Source: Stichopus chloronotus
Lineage: Eukaryota; Echinodermata; Holothuroidea; Aspidochirotida; Stichopodidae
Direction: 5' to 3'
Length of the DNA stretch: 64,000 bases
Assembly (NCBI GenBank): GCA_021234535.1
Contig: CM037837.1
Span: 2,418,001-2,482,000 of the forward strand
Within the stretch, counting starts at the first letter, position 1; every line of letters begins with the position of its first letter. The notes beneath the pieces are model-generated. The model had not been told where the DNA came from. It did no database searches and saw only the letters and a list, made by a program, of their open reading frames with translations. The position numbers and the translations under genes were made by a program. Below, in pieces: positions 26,482-37,640 of the stretch.

Positions 26482-29400
26482 TTATTCATTGTCCCCTAAC
26501 TCTGCCTTTTGTATAGATTCTTCATCTGGTTCCAATACCTCAATCTGGTAGCTCAGGGTTCTGTTTTTCATCTTGGAAGGATTCTCAAAGCAGAAGACAT
26601 CTGAAAAAGGAAAGGGAAAAAAAAAGTGTTGATCGAAGTTTCTTCAAAATACTTGACACCCAACCTGTTAGGTGCATGCTGATCTCAGAGTATATATGAA
26701 GCCCTAAATCACACCATCTAAATATCCAACTTGGTAGAACACAATCTCTCTCAGCACAGTTACGTATAGCTTCCTACAATTTTATCACAATCACCAACCC
26801 ACCCAGCAACCTGCAGGTCTCTATCAGTATAAACATGTGTAGCTTTCTATTATATTATTTCAAGGTTCAACACAGGGCCCAGCAGTCCATCTACTTCTTT
26901 ATCAGTGCAGATGGGTAGTCTCCTAACATATTCACCTAACCCAGCAGCCTACACAATCTTTATCAGTGTAAATGCATAGCCTCCGATCACATTACTGCAA
27001 GACCTTAACCAGCAGACCACATTATTTCTGTCAGTGCATTCCAACACCTAGAAGCCTACGTCATCTCTATCAGTGCATGACAACAGATTAACTTCAAATT
27101 TTATATTTCTTCAAGTTTTAGTATCTAATCCAGCAGTCCTCTTCTTTACCAGTGTAACTAGGGTAGTCTCTCAGCACATTATTTCAACATCGGACACAAC
27201 AGCCATCATCATCTCTATCAGTGGAGACGTTTATCTTCCTATCACACCACTTTAAACGCCTAACCCAGCAGCCTACATATGTCATTTTGACCAATGAAGA
27301 TGGATAGCCTAAATCCTACCACATTATTTCAGCAAATGTTCCAATAGCCTACATCATTAATGAAGATTGGTCGCCTCCTTTCATACTATTAGAACACATC
27401 GCATTATTTCAATAACTGCTAGTGGGTGACATGGGTAGTCTTCCATCTTACTGTTACGACACCTAACCCAGGCGCCTGCACTGATCATCTTTATCAATGT
27501 AGACGAATAGGTTCCTCTTATCATATTTCTTAATTATGGCACCCAATGCAGATCTGTCTATGATGTCTCTACCAGCGCAGATGGGTAGCACTCTATCATG
27601 TCATTTAATACCCAACATAAAAGCCCCATCTCCATTAATCCATGACAATCAAACTCTGTCACCCCTGTTGGCATCAAAACTAACACTTATACACTATATA
27701 CAAAATTTATTTTGACTTTACTGATGACCTAGTGACTGCATGTTACTCAAAATAACCACTTTCTGGTTTTCAAGCTCTACATTATCACTTCCCTCCCCTG
27801 GGGTATAGTCAGTTTCACATAAGCACTAAAGAAACTATAAGAAGTACAGGCTAATGCCGCTCAGCCAGATGTCAGTTAATGGGCAGTACAGAGAGATACA
27901 CACAAACTCATCTTCTTGAATGAAGAAACTGTAAACAAGATGCACGGTGTGGTATTTGATTTATTTTATCCTTGCACATTCAGCACTGAATACGGTTAAT
28001 ATTATGGGATTTCCCAGTGCGAACAAAGTCAAAGTAGTAATGAGGCTCACGATAAGAATTTTTATTTTCTCCCCCATTCTTGATCCCATCAGGACTGCTG
28101 GTCATTCTATTAGATGTTGAACAAGGCCAGAGCGTCCCCAGCCTCAGATACTCACACAATCCAAGTTGTGCCACCTCAACCTCTCCGTCTACTGGTATCT
28201 GGTGGCTGTTGTAACTTTTCTCCTCTTTCAGCCACTCTTTCTCATCTCCTGCTTTTTTTCTCTTGTAAATGCTGAACTTTACGTCACCTTCCTCCGTCTT
28301 AAAGGCATACCTAAAAAAATGAAAAGGGAAAGAGAGAGAAAATGATGGGAATCCTTACAAAAGTGCAGGCTATCATCTAACAACTCTAGATCACATCCTG
28401 AATCTGCAGTATCGATAGTTAATGATATAAAATATTTATATACGTACTTTTATTATTTATAACTTGACAGAGGCTAGTGTAACATGAACTTAATTGTGAT
28501 TGCATCCAATATCCTCTGCAAAATCAATCAGTTCAGTAAGATTCGGTACATACTGCCTGAAAAATCTCATCTAAAACAGAAGACAAAATCTCACTTCATC
28601 ATTTTACTTTTAATCACTGGCATCTGGCAAAACATTTACATACAGAGTAACTTAAGAGGTGGAAATGACTGACTCTCCCATGAATTACATTTGTGGCTTT
28701 CTGTAACCGGAGGAAGTCCCGAATAAAGCCTGAGATTGAAGGAGATTCGTATTTCAACGAATTTCATTTAAATAGCGTATTCATGTTGACAAACTATCTA
28801 TCGTATTACATCGGTGTACGTGTGCCAAACACGTCGCTCACATTTTAACTTCAAAGGTCTGTTCCAATGCCCCCAATTTAAGCACATTTCAAAAATGTTC
28901 ACACTCGGTGACACTCGGTGACCTGGTTGACGTCAGGCTACATGTGTTGTATTCGCAATATACATCATAGGCTCAAGGACCCATGATGGTAACTTTTACT
29001 TTGATACGATTAGTCCTGGCAAGAAGGATAGTATCAAGTCTGGTCACATGCAAACAAGAGATCGCATTTGAAAAGAAACCAGACCTGAGCTATTTAATCA
29101 ATGAAAGTGTTTGTCAACAGTGCACTACGTTCAAGGCCATATAATTTAAAGTGCAGTAAAGTGTTCCACTGAACCTCAAATGTGACTACAAGGTCTGCAA
29201 GTTTCTTGTAAAATACGCCATAAGCACTAAAGTTGCACAAGTTTAAGCAGCTCAAAATTATGGATTTTGTAAATTTCTGATACATTGCATGCTAATGGAG
29301 GCAAAAAAAGCAGCAAACACATTTTACAAAAAAAAAAAATTTCAACCCATAATATGAGGAGAACTTGGTGCTAAAATTTCCCTAAATGCTTCATTAACTT

Positions 29401-32400
29401 TCTTTCCTTTAAAGTTCCTTCTGAATAGTTCTTTAAGACATTTCAGGCCAAATGTTTAAGGAGGCAATACGGCAACTAATTGTGACTTCACTTTTAGCAG
29501 CAGAAGCAGAGATATCCTTGTGGTTGATAGTGTGAAATAGGAGAATCCAAAGTGGAATGATGCAAGAACTTTTACACCTCATCAGCACTTTGATCCGGAG
29601 CAGTTTAAAATTGTGGGTTTTCTAGCACAGCTGTCACGGCATGACATAGTACCTCATACGTGCCACTTCAAATTCATTGTCCTACTCGACTACGATTGAT
29701 TCAAAACATAACTTTTGGATAAACCAACACTAAATGAAAACAGCCTGCACAGATTAAAAAGAGGCTTCTACAATAAAATGGCAGAAACTTAGAAATAAGA
29801 TTCTTTCACTACTGTTCAACCAATTATGTCAATAAATGCTTCAGTATTTAACAAAGAAAATTATCTTAGCAGTGTGTAAAATTTAATAATTTGAATTCAA
29901 TCACCTGACCGCACTCTCGTTTACCCTGACTTCGTATTTGAGGGCTTTAGTCGTTCCAGGTTTGATGATGATTTTTGTGAGTGATTCTTCCTCAAACAGT
30001 ACATCTTTCATGTAATACTTCTCTGGAACTTTTCCTCCAAGTATCAACTGATAAAATGAAAAAGGGGGAATCAATAGCCCTAATTTTTCACAAAGCTTTA
30101 AAAATTCACATTTTGCAAAAAGAAATGTATTTTCCACAGGAAAAGTTGGAAAATGTAAAGTTTGCTTCTGAGAACAGAAAGAAACTTTTTTATGTCAATC
30201 AGTCATGATGGCAGAGAAGAGGGTGGGGGACAGAGACTGGTATACATTTTGCACAGATTTCTGTTCCTATTACTAAATTAAAGGTCCAGCATTAAGAAAA
30301 CAAAAAAAGAAATGTTACCTATACTTGAAACAAAAACAAAAATAACCAGAGAGGACCATCCCGGCAGCCCAATAGCAACCATCTGAAATTACAGTCGTGT
30401 CAAATGCACAAGCATTCTGGAAGAGTGCCATCTCTCTAATCACCTTTGATTCTTCCACACACCAATGGCAACACCCACTGTTCCCCTTCCAAACATTTCC
30501 ATGCATTTGAAAAAAATAATGTTTAAGTACAAGATCTTTCAACCTCCTCCAAAGTTCTGTTTTTACCTACCTTGCTTGGACACTTTGGGTCACCATCTGG
30601 GTCAACCTGACTTCCACCCCAGTGTTTTGGAAGCTGATCGGCATCGATGTATTTCAGTAGCGTTTCCTTCCAGTTACTGCTGCCTGAAAACAGGTTGAGG
30701 GCAAAATTTCAAATTGTCACAACATGAAACAATATATGAGATTCTTGGAGAATGTGACACAAATTTTTTGGGCCACATCACCATCTGATTAAGATCACAA
30801 ATTGAAGAACCTTTAAATGGGAAATTATACCATGAAATCCCTAAATTTTGAAATCCATCATTTCAGAAAGAAAAGATTCAAGATCTTGTAAAAAGGGAAA
30901 CAAGCACATTCTTTCCTATCAAACCAAAGATTCACTTAGAAAATATTGGCAGAAGGTAACAGAGACCAGTCTTTTTCATTTATGGAAGAAAAGACACAAA
31001 CAAATATGTGACTTACAGTTGACAAAAAACTTAGCAGCTGCGCAAAGATAAATATTGTGCAAAATGCCTTACATTTAAAGCAACGGACAGCAGAAAGTAA
31101 ATAAGAATGGATCGTGTTAAAACTAATTTTCAGAAAGGAGATAGTGATTACTTTTTAGAATCTTGACTTTCTTCTTCGTCCCTTCATCCAAGAAAGGTTT
31201 AACTAAACTGTAAGCTAAAGGAAATATAGCCGGTGGTCTGGTTACGAAAACCCTCTTCACAGTTTCTGGATAGTACTGTTCCATAATCACCATCATCTGC
31301 AACAACAAAACATACAGGTTTCTCAAAATCCAGTATTATTTTTCTTCCCAAGAATCTTGTTCTGATTTGTATCGTGGAACTGGCATGCGGGCCAACCGTC
31401 AAAGTTCTCTCTGGAATATTCATCTATTTCAACTCAAGATAATTTTCTATCAGGCATTTGCTAGAATATAGAATAAACCTTAAAGTACCCTATGATATAC
31501 ATGCTCTGAGCTCAAGGTAATTTTATATTAGCTAGTAGCTGACATAATGTACTTGGTATTTCATGCATGTCCTGCCAAATTAATTATTTATTAGTGACTA
31601 AATATATGTGGACCCAACTTTAAAGTTCTCTTTAATCTTGCTCAACCGTATCTCTAAACTTAAGGTAATTTCACCTTCTTAAAATATAACAAAATCATAG
31701 ATTTTTTATCGATCAAAAAAATGACACTGTTACAGAAATGATACTGATGATGATACATCATCTAGGTCAGTGCTGGTGAATACGGATACTGTTATGTGCT
31801 GGAGTATTATGTTAACTGTAATCAAGGTCAGTGCTGATGTATATGGTGACTTGACTGATTGTTGATAAGCATGCGTTGGAAATGAGACATTTTATAGCTT
31901 TACCTCATTCCATAGGTTAATGAATGGTTTCCACAGGATGTGTGGCCCGAGACCTTCCATGTCTAGGATGAGGGTGATGCCTTCGATGTACCGTCCTTGC
32001 TGTAGAGGTAACACAAAGACTAACATCAGTGTATCAGACGATGATCAAAGGCGATCCTCATTGAGTTTATATCACAAGAAATCCACCGAAATCCTTGTCA
32101 AAAACGAATGATACTGCCTGATTGATATAATCAGAATTTGGCGTCACGCCCATTGGACATCAGTATGGGTGGATGGTGGAACATGTATCACCACTATTTG
32201 AATGGAGGAGAGACTAAAATATTTGTCCCCCAACTTTTTGTGACCGTGAAGCTAATGAATAAAACATGAAACTATTGTTAGTGGAACAGTAAATTTCCAA
32301 ACGTGTGTTCTACAATAAAATGAAAATTTAGCTGAAATTTAAAATGCCAGGGATACCGAAAAATGGCATTTTCCTGCAATAACAGAGGCATTTCTATCAA

Positions 32401-35400
32401 AAATATTTTTCTGTATGCACCAACAAATGGTAGCATAGTCTGCTCAAGTGATGACACAACTGTATGTCCCCCACTGCAACCCTTTGGGAACTGTCAGTCT
32501 CCCCCCAATAAATAAGTCTATGTTGCATTACTGGTATAGGAGAGAAGTTACGTTAGTGTCCCTCCTTGTTCTTAAAATCAAACAACATACATGTTCATGT
32601 CAAACTTGTCAAGAATAATGCTGACACAAACCTTTCTTGAATTCTCTTTAGCACTGGCGTACATCCTTTCGATCAGGTGAATGCCGACCTTCTCTCTTTC
32701 GCTAGATTTCAACGAATAGATGATCCCTGAAAGGCAGGATGAAACCAAACAATGACTACAAGGGCTCTGAACCAGGAACCCGTCCAGCTGTCACTAATTG
32801 AACTGTCAGTCTTTCAGCAAGAAAAGGGGGCATCAACAAAACAACATAAAACAATATTTTGTGGACAGTAAAATTATTGAAAAATTTTTGAGCATGTGAA
32901 GCCTCATATCAACACTTTGGACATTTGGCAGGTTTTTTTTGCTTTCTTTTTTAATAAGCATAGCAACAGGTCAAAGATGAGTCACACTTGGCAGCATACC
33001 TTGTTATCTCATCGCCCTGTAGGGGCTAGATCAGATATTGTAGTCACTTGGCTAGTGGGGCTACATATTGTACTGTGCACCCATGGGAGAATGGTTGCCA
33101 TGGAAATGCTTGGGATGGATGAGTAGCGACACCCCAGTGGTACCCCATGGTAGGGTGACCATGGGTACAGGAGGGTCCTGTTGGGTGGTATAAATGAAAA
33201 CGTGTCCGTGCCAATATGTGTGCGTGTGCGCGTGCGCGTGCGCGTGCGCGTGCGCGTGTGTGTTTGTGCGTCTGGACCTGTCCAAGTTGTGGTTTTTCCA
33301 GAATAGTTTGAAAAGTATATGAGCGATTAAGTTGAAACTTGGTAAGGTTGTGCATGATGCCAATACGTGCAAGATGTATTAGTTGAATAATGAATCGAGT
33401 CAAATTTGCTGATTTTTGAGAAAAAAAACTCTATTTTGCCCCAAAATTGCTATTTCCAGCATATTTTGAGAAGTATTTGAGCATTTAATGTGAAATTTTG
33501 CAAAAACTTACCTCAAAATGAAAAATTTCAAGGTATATCACTTTTGTAATAAAGAGAGTGAAATTTGCTGATTTTTGAGAAAAAAAGGCCAATTTTGCCC
33601 CAAAATTTGTATTTCCAGCATATCTTGAGAACTATTAGATCAATTAATTTACAGTTTTGTAAGTACTTACCTGAGAACACGTTGTTCAACATAATATTAC
33701 TGTAATGGTAAATCAAGTCAAAGTTGCTGATTTTTGAGAAAAAAAGTCAATTGTGCCCCAAAATTGCTATTTCCAGCATATCTTGAAAAGTATTTGAGCA
33801 TTTAATGCCAAATTTTGCAAAATCTTACATGAGGATGAAATATTCAAGGTATATCACTTTTCTAGTAAAGAGAGTGAAATTTGCTGATTTTTTAGATAAA
33901 AAGCCAACTTTGCCCCAAAATTTGTATTTCCAGCATATCTTGAGAACTATTTAACCAATTAGCTTAAAGTTTTGTAAGTACTTAGCAATAAACTGTTGCA
34001 AATTCCCATGTGTAGGCCCTGTATTGAAATCAATGTGCATGTTGGCGATGAGATACGCAATTCCGCGGATTGCCCTCTTGTTTGGGTTTTAATGAGTCCC
34101 TTCACATCTGTATCAAGAAGCATTAAATACACTTAAAAGGAGCTGATGGAATCCCTCTGTCAAAACCTCTTCTACAAGCAGGCAGTTTTACTCCTGACTT
34201 TATAATGTTGGATTATGAATGGAGATTGCTCACTGTCACTGCAACTTACAGACACAGTGGAAACCTGAGGACAAATTTTACATTTTACAAAAACAAACAT
34301 TCAGAGTAAATTCAGAGTACATTCAGAGCTTTTTCAAGAGAAATAATTTGCACTAGCACAGGTAATTATTCTCTAAACAATTTTTGTTTTATCTGTATGA
34401 ATTTTTAAATTTTTCAAAAACAAAACTTCTTCAATATTGAAACAAAACTGTCACTTGTACCCCTTCTGGCTTAAAAACTTGTTTGTCCATGATGATTATC
34501 TGTCATTTTCTGATGAACTGCAATTTGTTTAAACAAAATTCAAATAATGTCAATCTGTAAATTTGAGCAGACCATTCAGGAAAAACAAGTACTTGTATAT
34601 TCACAAGTAATCGGAATCTGAAAAATCAGAATTACCTCTAACATCAACAGCACCGATGGCATCTATCTCCACAAGATTCCCTTCCTTGTCAACACCAGGG
34701 TAGCCGTTGGGCCAATATTTATCTACCGCCTTCAAAAAAAAAAAAAAAGTGAAAGTTAGGGTTTCATGGGCTCTTTGTCAAAGGTTTACTCCAAAATGTT
34801 TGAAAAATTTTAGCAGCAAACTTAAATCTTAAAAGTGGTCACCAAATTTTTATCAAGCAGATAACAAATTGTAACAGTTCTCACATGTCAAAGTGAAACT
34901 TAGTACCTTTACCTCTCCTACAAATTGAAGCCAGTGTAACCTTGCAGTCACTCTTGAAAATTCTGGAAGAATAAATCTTCCAGCATAAATCATAACTGAC
35001 AATACCTCGGACTACTCACCAATACAGGCATACAATGAGTTTTATTTTTTGCAAGACAGGTGGTCCCAGTTGGGAGCAAAATGCTCAGGTGCAAACACAT
35101 TCTTTCCCAATTAACTTTCTGATGTTTTAAAGTAATCTTTTACTCTCATCTGTCATAACACTTCAACAAAAGCTTCCCCAAACAGCTTTTCCAAAGACTG
35201 AGCTCATGCCAAAGTAACTTGTAAGACTTTGTGGAACTAGATCTTACTTCTTTTTGGGATTCAGACACCCAATAACTGCTAAATGCTATGAACTGCCACT
35301 TCAGTGCATTCTCTCTTCTCCATCCACAGATAAAGTTGTTAAAATGTATCTTTGTCATGAAAAAAACTTTTTGTAAGATTCTTGAAAATACTGTCATTTA

Positions 35401-37270
35401 AAGGCTTTGAAAGCCTTTGCATTGCTATTTCAATTTTGGAGTATGTGGTAGCAAAGTACTGGTTTGTGTGATCAGCAATCCAGCTTCAGTGCCAATGCTG
35501 CTTTCCTTTCAATTAGTGAAAGGTTATTCTTTCAAAATTCAAATTATATTTGATTATTTTAACAATTAATGTTTGGTCCTTATGGGCTGCACTGATTTAG
35601 AGCTATAGTCCATGCCATCCACTACACAAAGGAGATCATGTTACAGTTGGAGTTACACTCAAAGTACTGAGGAAAATAATCTATTTTAACATTTCCGGTG
35701 GAATAGATTAGTAAAATATTGGGCAATCTGTAAAATAAACCCAGCAACTATTAAGAATTGCATACAAACAAGGACATGCAGAAGACATAATTTAGAAAAA
35801 GACACAAAAAAGAAGATAACTTACCTCTGGTAGTGGGTTATCCTTTATGAATGTGGACATTTTGTTCTTTCTTCTCCATTCCACACACTGGAGACAAAAA
35901 AAAAAAAATAACAACAGGCAAGATCATAAATGATACTAATTAATTAATGTAGCACACATCGCCATAGTGAATTTATTCCGGGCAGCTATAAATAAAAATG
36001 TAGTCTCTTGCTATTCAGCATAGGAGAGATATGTGGGAGGGTGGGAGAGAGGGAGGGGGAGAGGAAGTTAGGGGATATGGGAGGAAGAGGAGGGGAGAAG
36101 AGGGTTTTGCATTGTCATAAATTTTTATCCGTGTCTTTGTCCATAGTACTAATGTCATAATACATAAACTTGTGTAATAATTATGTTAACTGTTAGTCTT
36201 TTACACTGACGTACATTTCTCAGCATCTCCTCGCTCTTCTTCACGTTAAAGTGTCTGGCTGTAAAATAACAAAGGAAACAGACATAAGACAAATAATGCT
36301 CAGAATATACATTGCATTAAGTATATAGTATTAATCCAGGAAAGGATACGTCAACTGTCCCCAGCCTTGACCTTCCTTCTGAAACCCATTCAAATAACCT
36401 CAATACGATCTACCAAATCTTTGCACAGTCCATTTTTATTCTTGACTGTGGGTTGAAGATCAAAGTTACCAGATCAAAACCAAAGTTGCTTAGAATGTAA
36501 ATAATTTGCATGCCCCACTACTATGAATGCTGTGCTTCAGTATTTCAAGGGAACTTTTACAACATTTGAAAAGGAAGTTTTACAAAGTAAAAGCCAAAAT
36601 GGAAATGAAAAAGGAAAAATGATAACTCCAGGACAAGTTACCCCTCACAACCTTCATATTAAACCCAGTGATCTGTGTCACCACAAATATGGGCACTCCC
36701 TTAAGTATAAAGTAGTGTAAAACCTTTGAAATGCACAAAATTCTGGAAACATTTTAACTTTCCATGACTTACCTCTCAGAAACCTTAGCAAATAATGATC
36801 AGTGTGTTTCTCCTGTAGAAAGTCCTTGAGGTTCTCTCTCAACTGAAATACCATAAAAATTAAAAGTGTGAACAAGGATATCAACTCAACTTCTGACTAT
36901 GGCAGTACAGCTTAAAAGATTGGCTTAAACTATAAAGACAAAATGTCTCATGCAACTATAAAACTGGTAGACTAAAACAAACCTTGAATTAAATTTAAAT
37001 GACAGAAACAGACAGCTAATATATACTTTTGGAATTCTTGAGTTGTCCAGGATACTAATACATTAACAGAACTATGATGTTTCCGAATGAGAGTGGCTCC
37101 CTGAGAATGTACATATTAGGTCAGAACTAGAAGACTGAAGAAAATTTCACCACGTGTTCCAGTTTTAAATAAAAATTAAAAAAATTGAGCCTAAGGACAT
37201 AAAGCTGAATACCCACCTGAGCCAATTTTTCAGCTTGCTCTTTGGACAGATCACCAACTCTTCCACTCAT
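26482..37270 (-). CDS. SEC14L2-like: SEC14-like CRAL-TRIO/GOLD lipid-binding protein, paralog 3 (complete, 396 aa)
   Basis: Twelve exons, 5' to 3': 37217-37270, 36773-36842, 36215-36258, 35825-35887, 34636-34729, 32632-32726, 31904-31999, 31152-31296, 30571-30683, 29905-30047, 28156-28310, 26482-26600. All introns are GT/AG and the joined frame is open for 1191 bp to a TAA. Start [18 protein letters not shown] matches the family N-terminus closely. Domains: CRAL-TRIO N-terminal region about 19-60 ([15 protein letters not shown]); CRAL-TRIO fold about 75-246 ([31 protein letters not shown] at 238-244); GOLD about 259-390 ([32 protein letters not shown]). The GOLD domain holds a highly charged loop ([16 protein letters not shown]) that is unlike paralog 2. 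Inferred role: cytosolic lipid binding or transfer; ligand unknown. Sister copy to paralog 4, about 93% identical. Introns 5 and 11 are swollen by repeats that paralog 4 lacks. Confidence 0.96.
26740..27640. repeat. Diverged minisatellite, ~75-80 bp period, about 11-12 copies
   Basis: In intron 11 of paralog 3. A loose consensus recurs: AACCCAGCAGCCTAC, then CATCTCTATCAGTG, then AGATGGGTAGCCTCCTA, then CACATTATTTCAA. Copies are heavily diverged, with indels. The corresponding intron of paralog 4 (40384-41745) starts with the same sequence after exon 12 but lacks the array, so the expansion followed the gene duplication or was deleted from the other copy. Confidence 0.8.
33217..33264. repeat. 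(TG)(CG) alternating purine-pyrimidine microsatellite
   Basis: Runs of GTGCGC units with TG at the ends, giving strictly alternating purine-pyrimidine sequence over more than 40 bp. Such sequence is a well known Z-DNA-forming type. Arg-Ala and His-Ala dipeptide open frames on the minus strand come from this repeat and are not genes. Confidence 0.95.
33285..33995. repeat. Tandem array with ~158 bp units, about 4.5 copies
   Basis: The phrase GCTGATTTTT begins at about 33408, 33567, 33727 and 33883. Each time it is followed by GAGAAAAAA or a variant, TTTGCCCCAAAATT, and TTTCCAGCATAT(T/C)TTGA. A fifth, more diverged half-unit precedes them near 33290. Units alternate between two sub-types (GAGCATTTAATG versus CAATTA(A/G)(T/C)TTA), suggesting a two-unit higher-order repeat of about 316 bp. 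Confidence 0.9.
36018..36108. repeat. Polypurine tract in intron 3 of paralog 3
   Basis: G/A-only stretch with several GGGAGG and GAGGGGG blocks on the plus strand, so the pre-mRNA of paralog 3 is pyrimidine-rich here. It lies between exon 4 (35887) and exon 3 (36215), about 130 nt upstream of the exon 4 acceptor side. Paralog 4 lacks a comparable tract in its intron 3. Confidence 0.75.
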
Positions 37271-37640
37271 TTTGTTGATCTTCCTGTTTCTAGCTTTTTT
37301 CGGAAACAAAACTTCTTACTGTCAGCGTCCAGCCTGAGTGAGTCAATCGATGAACAACGGTTTTTTAAACTATTCAGCGATGCATACACAAGCAGTGTTG
37401 TTTCAGACGTGTGCTCCGGACTTAAATTACCGTCTAAGTTTAACAGTCATTAGCATTTCTGCAGTGTTTTATCTATCCAAGACAACCCTGGGGCTTTGAT
37501 TTGAACTGATAGGACAATTAACCAAAATGATAGCCTGCGCCCTGTTCTCCTAGTTGTACTCACACAGATTAAAGTTTATCCTAAAGATTATCTTGACTTG
37601 TTTGATCAAGTCTCATTTAATGATTACAACTACCATGCAC
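37271..37640 (-). promoter_or_regulatory. 5' flank of paralog 3, conserved with paralog 4
   Basis: The first ~60 bp above the start codon, and a block at about 37480-37640, match the 5' flank of paralog 4 (52716-53100). Shared phrases include CAACCCTGGGG, TTTGATTTGAA, AATGATAGCCTGC and TTATCTTGACTTGTTT(G/A)ATCAAG. The last contains a CTTGA...TCAAG inverted repeat. The sequence between these blocks is diverged. It is likely 5' UTR plus proximal promoter carried along in the duplication; no clear TATA box was identified. Confidence 0.5.

Larger units (their letters stand above)
32758..34208. mobile_element. Insertion specific to intron 5 of paralog 3
   Basis: Intron 5 is about 1.9 kb in paralog 3 but only about 430 bp in paralog 4. 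Alignable sequence stops near 32757 (after CCAAACAATGACTAC) and resumes near 34209 (GATTATGAATGGAGA). In paralog 4 the two flanks are adjacent near 48895-48915. The inserted block contains a CG/TG microsatellite and a ~158 bp tandem array. No protein domain or clear terminal repeat is visible. Calling it a transposable element is inference; local repeat expansion is the alternative. Confidence 0.6.

Noticed and set aside
33044..33403. Minus-strand frames with Arg-Ala and His-Ala repeats (103-119 codons)
   Set aside because: They arise from the TG/CG microsatellite inside an intronic insertion.
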